Of a stretch of 64,000 nt of DNA, positions 35,726 through 44,674 are shown piece after piece. Numbering within the stretch: position 1 is the stretch's first letter; every line of letters begins with the position of its first letter. The position numbers and the translations under genes were made by a program. The stretch comes from JBDGYW01 sp964580055 (GTDB taxonomy: Bacteria > Gemmatimonadota > Gemmatimonadetes > Gemmatimonadales > GWC2-71-9), in the NCBI GenBank assembly GCA_964580055.1, contig CAZOJI010000012.1, forward strand, positions 1 through 64,000. Reading direction: 5' to 3'. The notes under the pieces are model-generated. The model was not told where the DNA came from. It ran no database searches and was given only the letters and a program-made list of their open reading frames with translations.

Positions 35726-36655
35726 ATGCTCCTCAACATCTTTTTGTGGCTCAGCGAGCAGCGTCGCGTGTTCGATTTTGTCAAGAGCAACCGCTTTGCC
35801 TGGAAACTCGCCTCCAGATTTGTAGCCGGGGAAACGGTCAATGAGGCGGTCCAGGCGGCAAAGGTATTGAACTCCGATGGGACAATGGTAAGCCTCGACC
35901 TGTTGGGAGAAAGCGTTTCGTCTCGAGAGGAAACCGCTGAAGCGCGGGGCGACGTGATTCGCGTGTTGGATGCTATCACCGAAAACCAAGTGAACGGCAA
36001 CGTCTCAGTAAAACTGACCCAGCTCGGACTCGACATCGATTCAGCACTGTGTATCGAAAACATGAATCAAGTCCTCACCCGCGCGGCAGAACTGGGCATT
36101 TTCGTTCGTATCGATATGGAAAGCTCCGAGCACACTGAGCGCACATTGGACATCTTCAAGCAGCTGCAACAGTCATTCGGCAACGCCACCGGTGTGGTTA
36201 TACAGAGTTACTTGCGACGGTCGGAAAGCGACATCGAGGATCTAATCGCTCAAGGTGCGCGTGTTCGATTGTGCAAGGGCGCATACGCCGAACCCGCTTC
36301 CCTAGCGTTTCAGGACATGAAGGAGATCCGCCAGTCCTTTGAAAGAATCATGGAGCGTCTCCTCGACGATGGGAACTACCCTGCAATCGCCACGCATGAC
36401 GACCAACTGATTGAGCGTGCGCTGACCTACGTGAAGGAGAAACGCATTCCGAGTGAACGCTTCGAGTTCCAGATGCTCTACGGGGTGCGAAGGGATCTTC
36501 AGCAACAGCTACGTCGTCAGGGTTACAACGTTCGAGTCTACGTGCCGTTCGGCAGCAATTGGTATCCGTATTTGATGAGGCGCCTGGCAGAGAAATCTTC
36601 TAACGTCGGGTTCATGATGCGAAGCGTTCTGAAGGAGACATTCTCTCGCAAATGA
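35726..36655 (+). CDS. Proline dehydrogenase
   Basis: The 309-residue monofunctional enzyme has a TIM-barrel FAD domain: LDLLGESVSSREE, VSVKLTQLGLD, VRIDMESS, QSYLRRSESDIE, RLCKGAYAEP, ATHDDQLIE and FEFQMLYGVR. It oxidises proline to pyrroline-5-carboxylate and passes electrons to quinone. It lacks the fused P5C dehydrogenase of PutA. A GGAACGAAAAGG region precedes the ATG. It links amino-acid catabolism to the beta-oxidation operon. Its stop overlaps the next start (ATGA). Confidence 0.94.
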   Translation: MLLNIFLWLSEQRRVFDFVKSNRFAWKLASRFVAGETVNEAVQAAKVLNSDGTMVSLDLLGESVSSREETAEARGDVIRVLDAITENQVNGNVSVKLTQLGLDIDSALCIENMNQVLTRAAELGIFVRIDMESSEHTERTLDIFKQLQQSFGNATGVVIQSYLRRSESDIEDLIAQGARVRLCKGAYAEPASLAFQDMKEIRQSFERIMERLLDDGNYPAIATHDDQLIERALTYVKEKRIPSERFEFQMLYGVRRDLQQQLRRQGYNVRVYVPFGSNWYPYLMRRLAEKSSNVGFMMRSVLKETFSRK

Positions 36656-36975
36656 CGGAGGATCGGTCTTTGGGCGAATACATGAGTGCGCATGGCTGCC
36701 CACCGGCGCTCTTGGGTTCCGATGGTGTCCCCTACACGGTGGAGATCTTTGCGGATGCCTCACCTCTGGAGGATGGGAGATTCGGCGCCGCAGTGATGTT
36801 TGTGAGGTGGTCGCAGAAGCAGCCGCGGCCGGCCGGCCATCTGGAGACGGATTATTTGGCCTATGGCGATACCAGCGAATGGGCGAAGAGGAAACTAGAG
36901 GAGCTGGACCTTCGAGAGATAAAAAGCTACCTCGACCGATTGATCGAAAATGGGAAAGGAATCGTCGACTGGTAG
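36652..36975 (+). CDS. Small conserved-looking hypothetical protein
   Basis: The 107-residue protein is mixed alpha/beta with FADASPLEDGRFGAAVMFVRW in its first half, described as a beta-rich part, and a charged helical end (WAKRKLEELDLREIKSYLDRL region). It has no signal or TM segment. I do not recognise the family. The ATGA overlap with the proline dehydrogenase gene and the 20-nt gap to rsgA argue that it is translated as part of the operon. Confidence 0.7.
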   Translation: MTEDRSLGEYMSAHGCPPALLGSDGVPYTVEIFADASPLEDGRFGAAVMFVRWSQKQPRPAGHLETDYLAYGDTSEWAKRKLEELDLREIKSYLDRLIENGKGIVDW

Positions 36976-36995
36976 AAGCACAGAGTGGCCTGCTC

Positions 36996-37886
36996 ATGTC
37001 CAAAACCGGCGGGGTTTACAGGGTACTTATCGGTGACACCGTCGTGGCAGCGAGCCTGCGTGGCAGGTGCAAGCAGCAACACGCTAAACGGATCCTAGTA
37101 GGTGATCGCGTTGAGGTTTCGATCCACGCCGACGGTTCGTGCACTGTCGAGGGAATCCAAGAACGAAAGACCGTGCTATGTCGCCGTTCTCCGGGAAAGG
37201 CAGGGACGGTGAGGGACGTGGCGGCAAACGTGGACCAGGTTGTCGTAGTGGGCGCTGCTCGAGATCCGATTTGGAATCCACATCTCATAGATCGGTTTCT
37301 TGCGGTCGGGGAGGCAAACGATCTGGATACGGTGCTAGTGGTCAACAAGTGCGACCTGGTGTGCGATATTGCCGAACTCATAACACCTTACCGTCGCGCC
37401 GGTTATTTGGTGATTCGCACGAGCGTGGTTCGAGGGGATGGGTTGCGCGCGTTGCGCGAGCTGCTCGACGGGCGTATCTCGCTGTTGAGCGGGCCCACTG
37501 GCGTGGGGAAATCCAGCCTGCTCAACGCACTTCAGCCGGGCCTCGAACTCCCAACGGGAGCGGTGAGTTCAAGGACGGGAACAGGCCGTCATACAACGGT
37601 AGCCGCTGAGATGCACAGATTTGGTGTTTTGGGCATGGTGGTGGATACGCCTGGGTTGAGGGATATCGGTCTCTGGGGATTATCGCCGGACGAGGTTGCG
37701 GCCGCCTTCCCGGATGTCGGGGAATTCGCCGGGGATTGCCGCTTCGACAACTGTCGTCATCTCGAGGAGCCGGGCTGCGCGGTGCTTCGCGCCGTGAAAG
37801 AGAACGAACTTGCAAAGCCCCGACATGATTCCTACCGACAACTCTTGGCGGAGGCAGAACGCGCTGCCAAGCCGTGGAGTCATTGA
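36996..37886 (+). CDS. rsgA: Ribosome small-subunit-dependent GTPase RsgA
   Basis: The ATG at 36996 gives 296 residues. The circularly permuted GTPase order is seen: an N-terminal OB fold (GDRVEVSI), then G4 NKCD, then G1 GPTGVGKSS, then G3 DTPG. A C-terminal zinc finger has CRFDNCRHLEEPGC. RsgA checks late 30S maturation and releases RbfA. It ends the operon that began with the class V aminotransferase; its last 7 nt overlap the HNH gene on the opposite strand. Confidence 0.95.
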   Translation: MSKTGGVYRVLIGDTVVAASLRGRCKQQHAKRILVGDRVEVSIHADGSCTVEGIQERKTVLCRRSPGKAGTVRDVAANVDQVVVVGAARDPIWNPHLIDRFLAVGEANDLDTVLVVNKCDLVCDIAELITPYRRAGYLVIRTSVVRGDGLRALRELLDGRISLLSGPTGVGKSSLLNALQPGLELPTGAVSSRTGTGRHTTVAAEMHRFGVLGMVVDTPGLRDIGLWGLSPDEVAAAFPDVGEFAGDCRFDNCRHLEEPGCAVLRAVKENELAKPRHDSYRQLLAEAERAAKPWSH

Positions 37887-38212
37887 CCCTCGCCTGCCTG
37901 CTGTACCGCTCGCCGCAGGCGCGGCCAGACATGGATAGCGAAACGCAGGAATTTTCGCCTTTCTTCCGGATTGCACTGCAGCCAATCCCACGCGGACCTG
38001 CAGCCCTTCCGAGTGTTGCAGCTTGCGCATGCTGTCACGAGATTCCCAGCGGAGTTGTCACCTAGCTTGGCGAGCGGTTGGACGTGGTCGAGTGTCAGTT
38101 GCTCGGACTTGAACACTCCACCGCAATAGACGCAGCGGTTATTGTCGCGGCGAAAGATGGTTGTCCTCTTTTCGTCGCCCGTTTTTGAGACCTTCATTGC
38201 CTTGGAGTTCAT
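37880..38212 (-). CDS. HNH endonuclease domain protein
   Basis: The 110-residue protein is essentially one HNH domain: CVYCG, LTLDHVQPLAKLGDNSAGNLVTACASCNTRKG. It has the two CxxC zinc pairs, the catalytic His in LDHV and the Asn in NLVTAC. Free-standing HNH proteins of this size are common; targets range from mobile-element homing to restriction, and no context element decides here. Its ATG touches that of the divergent small gene inside CATATG. It is convergent with rsgA (7-nt overlap). Confidence 0.9.
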   Translation of the reverse strand: MNSKAMKVSKTGDEKRTTIFRRDNNRCVYCGGVFKSEQLTLDHVQPLAKLGDNSAGNLVTACASCNTRKGCRSAWDWLQCNPEERRKFLRFAIHVWPRLRRAVQQAGEGQ

Positions 38213-38470
38213 ATGAGCGGTATGCGTTCAAGAGAACGAATCGTTGCAAACCTGGAGTCGATATACCGTGAAGCGTACGAACGCGCAAAGGCGAGCGAAG
38301 ACAAGGATCGCATGATGGATCTCGATGCGTCCTTCCAGCGCGAGCAACTGATCTTGGAGGTGCTCCTCGATGTCCGCGACGCTTTGGCATCACTAAGGGA
38401 ACCGCAGAACTCAGAAACGGCATTGAAGAAGATCAGCACACTACGGAATATTGCCAAGTACGCAAAGTAG
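38213..38470 (+). CDS. Small helical hypothetical protein
   Basis: The 85-residue protein is nearly all charged helix (REAYERAKASEDKDRMMDLD region, then ILEVLLDVRDALASLRE). There is no TM segment or metal motif. Coding character (no shadow-like composition) and position head-to-head with the HNH gene suggest it is real. Its function is unknown. The start could also be the ATG at 38222. Confidence 0.6.
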   Translation: MSGMRSRERIVANLESIYREAYERAKASEDKDRMMDLDASFQREQLILEVLLDVRDALASLREPQNSETALKKISTLRNIAKYAK

Positions 38471-38551
38471 CGATGTGGCTGCCAAAGTCGTGACAAGAGG
38501 GTTGAATGGTGATTGAGAGTTCTTGCAGACACCAGCGCGACCTGGAACAGG

Positions 38552-40480
38552 TCAAGTGGAAGGAGCCTCTTTCCCAAGAGCTTCCCTGATTTCTCCGGCA
38601 GCATCTATGGCAACCTCTACATCTAGTCGCAAGGCGCGGGCCTGTTGCGTGGCGGAGGTGAGATCGGAGATCACTGCCTCAACTCCGGCCGAGCGCAAGC
38701 GCAGCAGATCGAACCGGACGTTTTGGATCGCCAGCAGACAGGACTGGAATTGCGACTCAACGGTCTCCCTCCGGTTCTTCAGTTCCTCGAGAGATTCTCG
38801 CTGTCGTTTCAGCAGCTCCAAGCGCCGATCGTCATCCTCTCCCTGCCCGCTCTCTTCGAGCGCGGCGATGCGCGCGTCCAGTTCCTCCACAGTCTCGACC
38901 TCCAACCCACCGTCCATGCCATTGAGCGCCCGAGCGAGATCCATCGCGCGTTCCATCAGTGATTCAACGGTCTGAACCACGTCGGGTAGCAGCTTCCTGT
39001 CAGCCTCTGGCAGTCTCTGGACCGTCTGGAAGATCGCGGCCTTGTCCTTGCGCATCTGCTCAAGCTGCTCTGCATACTTGCCAAACTCTTGCGCCTCCTC
39101 CTTGGCCATTGGGGCAGGCAGATTCGCGGCAGGCCGATTGGCTGAGTGAGATGCGGAAAGCAGTGAATCCTTGGCAGGTGGAGGGCTGAGCACATCCTTC
39201 ATGCTGTAACCCTCGGCCCAGAGCTTTCCGTACTGGGAGGCAAGTCCAATGCCCCAAGCAATGGCGGGAAACAAGAACCAGGGGTTGTCGATGCCGGTGG
39301 TCACGACGTTGAGAAGCAATAGACCCCCATTCACCGACACGTAGGATGCGAAATTGGACCGGAATTTTCTAACGAGGCCGGCTTCTCCTACGCCCGACTC
39401 CTCTTCCTTCTTGTCGGGTCGCTGTTCGCGTTCGGATCGGCGGACTGGCGGTTTGTGTCGGCGATGCTCCGGTCTTCTGTGATCGGGTCGTCGCTGCCGT
39501 TCATCCCACCATTCGCCCCAGTCGCGGGATGCTTCGCTCGGCTGGTCCGGGGAACTGCGGTTGGACGTTTTGCTGCCCGAAGGTCGCCTCGCCGCGCCGG
39601 CGCGAGGTCTGTATGGGCCGGAGGTGCGACTCTCTAAAGCACGGCGTAAGGCATCGGCTGTCGGCCAACGCTTTTCGGGATCCTTTTCGAGGCAACGCAT
39701 GATGGTGCCTGCGAGTTCTTCCGGGACCTCTGACCGGATGTGCAACAGGTCGGGTGGGGGCTCCGTTATCTGTTTCATGAGGAGCCCGGGAACCGTTGGT
39801 GCGCGGAACGGGGGCTTGCCGGACAGCATCTCGAACGCCACGATACCCAATGCATAGATATCGCTGCGGGCGTCGATGTCGCTCTCGCCCGCAGCCTGCT
39901 CAGGGCTCATGTATGTCGGCGTGCCAAGAGCGACTCCCGTTCCGGTCAAAGTTCCCGCGCCAGCTTCGGACAATGCCTTGGCAATGCCGAAGTCCGTTAC
40001 CATCACGCGACGCCGCGTTCCCTCGAGCAGAATATTGTCGGGTTTGACGTCGCGGTGAATGATTCCAGTTGCATGCGCGAGTCCCAGCGCGTCGGCGGTC
40101 TCCTTGACTACACGTCTCGCCTCTTCTACGGGAAGGCGACCCCTGCGCCTCAAACGCTGCGCGAGAGATTCGCCATCCACATAGCCCATCACGAAGTAGA
40201 CTAAGTCGTCTTTTTCGCCGACGGTGTGTATTGGTACTATATGAGGATGGGAAAGACGGGCGGCGGTTTGGGCCTCGCGGATGAATCGCTTCTTGATCTC
40301 CTGCCGGAAGGCCAACTCAGGCGGCAGGAGTTTGATGGCCACACGACGCTTCAATTGCTGGTCGCGTGCGCTGTAAACCACACCCATCCCACCGCGACCG
40401 ATCTCCCCCTCTATCACGTAGGAGCCTGCAAGTACCTCGGTCAGCTTTGCGGCAAGTGGTTCTAAGTTTGCTTCGTCCAT
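38552..40480 (-). CDS. Ser/Thr protein kinase with 2TM segment and C-terminal coiled coil
   Basis: I use ATG 40480 (642 residues); the frame is open further upstream, but that region carries a divergent gene. The kinase domain (residues ~20-285) is complete: GRGGMGVVY, Lys50, HRDVKPDN (Asp144), DFG (163-165) and SPEQAAG. A low-complexity Arg/Pro/Ser linker (285-365) follows. Two TM helices (residues ~378-396 and ~400-416) around IDNPWFLFP match the 2TM domain often attached to kinases in Gemmatimonadota. Residues 460-640 are a long Glu-rich coiled coil. It probably signals across the inner membrane. The stimulus is unknown. Confidence 0.93.
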   Translation of the reverse strand: MDEANLEPLAAKLTEVLAGSYVIEGEIGRGGMGVVYSARDQQLKRRVAIKLLPPELAFRQEIKKRFIREAQTAARLSHPHIVPIHTVGEKDDLVYFVMGYVDGESLAQRLRRRGRLPVEEARRVVKETADALGLAHATGIIHRDVKPDNILLEGTRRRVMVTDFGIAKALSEAGAGTLTGTGVALGTPTYMSPEQAAGESDIDARSDIYALGIVAFEMLSGKPPFRAPTVPGLLMKQITEPPPDLLHIRSEVPEELAGTIMRCLEKDPEKRWPTADALRRALESRTSGPYRPRAGAARRPSGSKTSNRSSPDQPSEASRDWGEWWDERQRRPDHRRPEHRRHKPPVRRSEREQRPDKKEEESGVGEAGLVRKFRSNFASYVSVNGGLLLLNVVTTGIDNPWFLFPAIAWGIGLASQYGKLWAEGYSMKDVLSPPPAKDSLLSASHSANRPAANLPAPMAKEEAQEFGKYAEQLEQMRKDKAAIFQTVQRLPEADRKLLPDVVQTVESLMERAMDLARALNGMDGGLEVETVEELDARIAALEESGQGEDDDRRLELLKRQRESLEELKNRRETVESQFQSCLLAIQNVRFDLLRLRSAGVEAVISDLTSATQQARALRLDVEVAIDAAGEIREALGKEAPST

Positions 40481-40562
40481 GTGGCGCCTGATCAAGTCCG
40501 AGCGTAGATTAACGTGGCACATAGCAGCTTGCAACCTATGATTGCCCTCATTATGGAGGCTT

Positions 40563-40811
40563 ATGCGCTGGTTGAGCGATGATTCGGGAACGCGTTGGGC
40601 GGTTGAACGAGTCGGGCGAACCTCTGGGATGGTGCCAACCAAGAAGTCTTCCAAGGCATCTTTCCCTGAGCCCATGGACATCGTCCGTTTCAGCTGCGCC
40701 TCCGAAAAGACTGAGTCCGCTCGGGAGGTGACCACCCGCGCTGGCCTGCTAGAGCAACTCACCGACTCAGAGTTGAGGGCCCTCCTCAAGATCGCCAGAC
40801 GCGTTCCCTAG
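40563..40811 (+). CDS. Small protein with W-x-V-E core, divergent from the kinase
   Basis: The 82-residue protein begins at ATG 40563 behind GGAGG (3 nt spacing). It shows DDSGTRWAVERVGRT, a central strand MDIVRFSCAS and a C-terminal LEQLTDSELRALLKIAR helix. This pattern (GTxWxV, LxF strand, LxxLSxxELxxLL) recalls short uncharacterised proteins common in Gemmatimonadota-like genomes (recollection, not checked). It is read divergently from the kinase gene with 82 nt between starts. The alternative, an N-terminal extension of the kinase on the other strand, seems less likely. Confidence 0.55.
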   Translation: MRWLSDDSGTRWAVERVGRTSGMVPTKKSSKASFPEPMDIVRFSCASEKTESAREVTTRAGLLEQLTDSELRALLKIARRVP

Positions 40812-41012
40812 CACACCTCCTTTCAAAGGATCAGGGTTACGTCCACCGCCAACGTGGCAGCAATCACCGTGCGGTCGCGCCAAAACGGCGCACACGATTC
40901 ATGCCTCCGCCAATAATGCTGACCAGATGGCACCAAGGCCGGGCATGATAACTGCCAACCACTTCGTTTCGAATCCACAGATAGATATCAACATTCACTT
41001 GGAACGGCTACG

Positions 41013-43385
41013 ATGAGCGAACCAGATACTACCCGCAAGCGCCTACCAGTGCTGCCCTTGAGAGGCCTCGTGCTGTTCCCTGGTGTGACAGCGCCGATCG
41101 GCGCCGGCAGGCCCCGCACTCTCGCCGCAATTGAAGCGGCGCTCAAATCGGAAGACCGGCTGATATTTGCTGTCTGCCAACGAGAGGATAAAGAAGACGT
41201 CCAACCGGAGGGCCTGTACACGATGGGCACGATCGCCCGGATAGGCCAGCTGCAGCGCGGCCTGGGTGGCGTGCAGCTGCTCCTGCAGGGTGAGTCCCGC
41301 GGAACGGTGTTGCAGTACAGCGAAAACGAGACTTTCCTCGAAGCGGTTGTGGTCGAGGCCGCAGATCTCGAGGCGATAGAGCCCGACGGAGCGGCGTTCC
41401 AGGCACTTTACCTCGAATTGAAAGAACGAGCCACCGAGCTCGGTGAAAAACAGGGGATTCCGGAAGAGGTTGTGCAACAGGTACTCGAGGGAGTGGAGAA
41501 TCCCGGCCGGTTCGCTGATTTGGTGGCCGGTTACGCCGATATGTCACCGCGAGACCGGCAGAACCTGTTGGAAACTCTAGGTGTGGAGGAGCGGCTGAGA
41601 CGCGTGCTACTGCACGTCCAGCGCCAGATCGGCCTGCTGGACGCCCAGGCGGATATCAAATCTCAGGTGCAGGAAGAGCTCGGCGAGCGTCAGCGCGAGA
41701 TGTTCTTGAGGGAACAACTGAAGGCGATCAGGAGCGAACTCGGAGAGGACGACGATTCCGCTGACGTCGATGAGCTACGTGAGCGCCTCGAGCAGCTCGA
41801 GCTTTCTGAGGAGGTCCGGAAAGAGGTAAAACGTGAGTTGAGCAGGCTGGGACGAGCGCCAAAGGAATCAATGGAATCGCAGGTTATCCGAACTTTCCTA
41901 GAGACCGTGGCGGAGCTTCCATGGACGGAACGTACCGATGACCACCTGGATCTCCCTTCGGCTGAAGCCGTACTCGACGAGGACCACTACGGACTCAAGG
42001 ACGTCAAAGACAGGGTGCTTGAGTACCTGGCCGTCCGACAGCTGCAGAGCCAGAAACCAAATGGAGACGAACCGGCTGGCAACGAAGATGATCGCCGACC
42101 CCAGGGCACTATTCTGCTGTTCGTGGGACCGCCGGGAACCGGAAAGACCTCTGTCGCGAAATCGATCGCCCGGGCCATGGGTAGAGAATACGTCCGCATC
42201 TCTCTGGGCGGTGCGAGAGACGAGGCTGACATTCGCGGGCACCGGCGCACTTACGTGGGTGCGATGCCCGGCAGAATCATCGACGGAATCAAGCGTGCCG
42301 GCACGAAGAACCCGGTGTTCCTGCTCGACGAAGTCGACAAACTTGGCATCTCCTTCCAGGGTGATCCTGCATCAGCGCTGTTGGAGGTCCTGGACCCGGC
42401 CCAAAACGACAGCTTCACAGATCATTATCTGGGAGTTCCGTTCGATCTATCAGAGGTGATGTTCATTGCGACCGCCAACCTCAAAGCAAGCATACCGCCA
42501 CCGCTGCTCGACCGCATGGAGTCAGTTGAGTTCGCGGGATACACGGAGAGCGACAAGCTCGCCATCGCGAGACAGTACCTGTTGCCTCGCCAGTTGTCGC
42601 AGGCGGGCCTCTCGGCCGAACAGCTCACAATCGACGACGAAGCAATAACCTCCGTTATCGCAAGCCATACACATGAGGCTGGCGTGCGGCAGCTCGAGCG
42701 CGAACTCGGCAAGATGGCGCGCAAGGTGGCAAGGCGCATTGCCGCCAATGAAGTAGAAAGCGTATCGGTTACCAAAGATGAGGTTCGCGAGATTCTGGGC
42801 CGCCCCACCGTGCACCCCGAGCATGCCGCGCAGACAGATCAAGTCGGCATCGCTACAGGCCTTTACTACACGCCGGCGGGGGGGGACATCATGTTCGTCG
42901 AGGTTTCCGCGATGCCCGGCAAGGATCAGTTGGTGCTCACCGGGCAGCTCGGTGACGTCATGAAGGAATCAGCACGTGCGGCCTTATCATATGCAAAATC
43001 GCACTGTGACGATTTTGATATTCCGCAAGAGGGATTCACGGACAAAGACATTCACGTGCACGTTCCAGCAGGAGCCATCCCGAAAGACGGCCCGTCGGCC
43101 GGTGTCACCATAGCCGCGGCCTTGGTCAGCAGGCTATCAGGCGTGCCAGTGCGGCACGATCTCGCAATGACGGGGGAAACTACTCTCTCCGGTCGGGTAC
43201 TCCCAATCGGTGGGGTGAAAGAGAAGGTGCTTGGCGCCATTCGCGCGGGGATCACGGAAATCATCCTTCCCGAGGAGAACATTCCGGACTTGGACGACCT
43301 CAGCGAGGATGAGCGCGAGCGCATCACCGTGCATTCCGTGAAGACCCTCAGTGACGTTCTCTCGCATGCACTGAAAAAGCCGTAA
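41013..43385 (+). CDS. lon: ATP-dependent protease Lon
   Basis: The 790 residues match LonA: N-terminal LON substrate-binding domain (residues ~8-205), coiled coil (~205-270), AAA+ module with Walker A GPPGTGKTS and Walker B FLLDEVDK, and the protease with Ser695 in PKDGPSAG and Lys738 in GGVKEK. It degrades misfolded and regulatory proteins in the cytosol. No CIRCE element is visible in the 201-bp upstream gap. A short GCGCC-AAAAC-GGCGC hairpin lies there without clear meaning. Confidence 0.97.
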   Translation: MSEPDTTRKRLPVLPLRGLVLFPGVTAPIGAGRPRTLAAIEAALKSEDRLIFAVCQREDKEDVQPEGLYTMGTIARIGQLQRGLGGVQLLLQGESRGTVLQYSENETFLEAVVVEAADLEAIEPDGAAFQALYLELKERATELGEKQGIPEEVVQQVLEGVENPGRFADLVAGYADMSPRDRQNLLETLGVEERLRRVLLHVQRQIGLLDAQADIKSQVQEELGERQREMFLREQLKAIRSELGEDDDSADVDELRERLEQLELSEEVRKEVKRELSRLGRAPKESMESQVIRTFLETVAELPWTERTDDHLDLPSAEAVLDEDHYGLKDVKDRVLEYLAVRQLQSQKPNGDEPAGNEDDRRPQGTILLFVGPPGTGKTSVAKSIARAMGREYVRISLGGARDEADIRGHRRTYVGAMPGRIIDGIKRAGTKNPVFLLDEVDKLGISFQGDPASALLEVLDPAQNDSFTDHYLGVPFDLSEVMFIATANLKASIPPPLLDRMESVEFAGYTESDKLAIARQYLLPRQLSQAGLSAEQLTIDDEAITSVIASHTHEAGVRQLERELGKMARKVARRIAANEVESVSVTKDEVREILGRPTVHPEHAAQTDQVGIATGLYYTPAGGDIMFVEVSAMPGKDQLVLTGQLGDVMKESARAALSYAKSHCDDFDIPQEGFTDKDIHVHVPAGAIPKDGPSAGVTIAAALVSRLSGVPVRHDLAMTGETTLSGRVLPIGGVKEKVLGAIRAGITEIILPEENIPDLDDLSEDERERITVHSVKTLSDVLSHALKKP

Positions 43386-43436
43386 GCGAAAGCGACACGG
43401 CAGAGATTAGCTGGTCGGTTGGCTTCGGAAAGGTCG

Positions 43437-44513
43437 TTAGACGAACTCGAGCGTCCAATCGGCCAGCTTTGCAATCAAGGCCAGGCGGAACGTGACGTCT
43501 GTACGTCTGCGTTCCGGGGTCTTACCGTCCAACTCGAGTGGAAACGCGAAGACTGCAAGCTTCGAACCACTTCGAGGAATCGTCCGTAGATTCTTCGGGT
43601 TCCACGTTCCTTCTTGGTCGCAGTCTTCCAACAGTCTCGCGAGAACCTTCTGAGCTACAGGTGCCTCCTCCAACATACCCAGCCTCACCAGGAGTTCTAT
43701 CCAGTGGAGGGCCCATGGGATGTCATCGGTATTGCCATCACCGTCGGCTTGAAGCGGATTGCCGAGTAGGTGAAAAGTGGGCTTGATGGTCCTTTTCGCC
43801 ACCTGCATTGACCACGCAGCTTCAGGAGCCGGCCTGTCCAGAAAGCGTCCCAGCCGGTCGACGAATCCAGCTCGCTCGCGCTGCAGTCTCGGCATGTACG
43901 CCAACATGGCTACTGAAAAGACTGTCGGAAGCTGGGCATCCGGATCGAGAACGTATTTCGAACCCTTCTTGACGAGCGGGTCCCCGGCAAGGTCACTTCT
44001 GAGAAAGCGAGACACGCCCGATATTATGCGATGCGCGCCGCCGCGTACCCTGGGATCTTCACCACGCCCTGCATGGGCCAGAGCGCAAGCAACGCCCTCT
44101 CTGAGCATATCCCGCGACCAAGCTCCGAATTCGGCGCTCCCGGAAGCTGGCTTCTGGTACTCGAACCACAAAGACGGCGTGTCGTCCTTGGAGAGGACCC
44201 TGAAGAACAACCGGTCCGCAAACCGAAACGGGCGAATGTCCCTCGGTGCACCGAGTTCAACGAGGCGACGGTAATGAGCCACTGTCCCGACATCTTTTAT
44301 GCCCTGGGCCTTCGACGGCGCGATTCCCAACACGTTGCCGCTCCATGAGCCGTTCTGCCATTGTCTCCTCGTAAGGTGTTTGACCGTGCGGAATGACCTT
44401 ACTTCCTCTCGCAGTTCTGCGAGTTCTTCATCGGAGACATCCCCCGGGGGCAGGATTTCGGTTGCGACGCGCAGCCGGATGGGTGCGCAGGCATTCTCCT
44501 GCAGCCAGGTCAA
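43437..44513 (-). CDS. Hypothetical alpha/alpha-toroid-like protein (prenyltransferase/squalene-cyclase fold)
   Basis: The 358-residue protein has WLQEN...IRLRVATEIL, QWQNGSW and repeated W-rich helical segments, as in uncharacterised bacterial proteins with the terpene-cyclase/prenyltransferase toroid. The catalytic DxDD of squalene cyclases is not seen. TTG 44513 is the first standard start, but the frame stays open to 44590 and the extra residues (LPTQLRVPLTWLQEN) look coding, so translation may begin at CTG 44543 or ATT 44546 behind GGGGATG. It lies downstream of the secreted propeller-like gene on the same strand. Confidence 0.7.
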   Translation of the reverse strand: MTWLQENACAPIRLRVATEILPPGDVSDEELAELREEVRSFRTVKHLTRRQWQNGSWSGNVLGIAPSKAQGIKDVGTVAHYRRLVELGAPRDIRPFRFADRLFFRVLSKDDTPSLWFEYQKPASGSAEFGAWSRDMLREGVACALAHAGRGEDPRVRGGAHRIISGVSRFLRSDLAGDPLVKKGSKYVLDPDAQLPTVFSVAMLAYMPRLQRERAGFVDRLGRFLDRPAPEAAWSMQVAKRTIKPTFHLLGNPLQADGDGNTDDIPWALHWIELLVRLGMLEEAPVAQKVLARLLEDCDQEGTWNPKNLRTIPRSGSKLAVFAFPLELDGKTPERRRTDVTFRLALIAKLADWTLEFV

Positions 44514-44674
44514 GGGGACTCGAAGTTGTGTGGGTAGGTCCAGAATATCATCCCCATTACAGAACGGTTGCCGAGTAATGGCGAGAAACTATCGCTTCGG
44601 CCGCGTTTCGGCCAGTGGTCCGAGCCGCATCCGGGAGCCGTTTGGAAAGATCGCCCTGTCAGCCGCAGTCGTGG

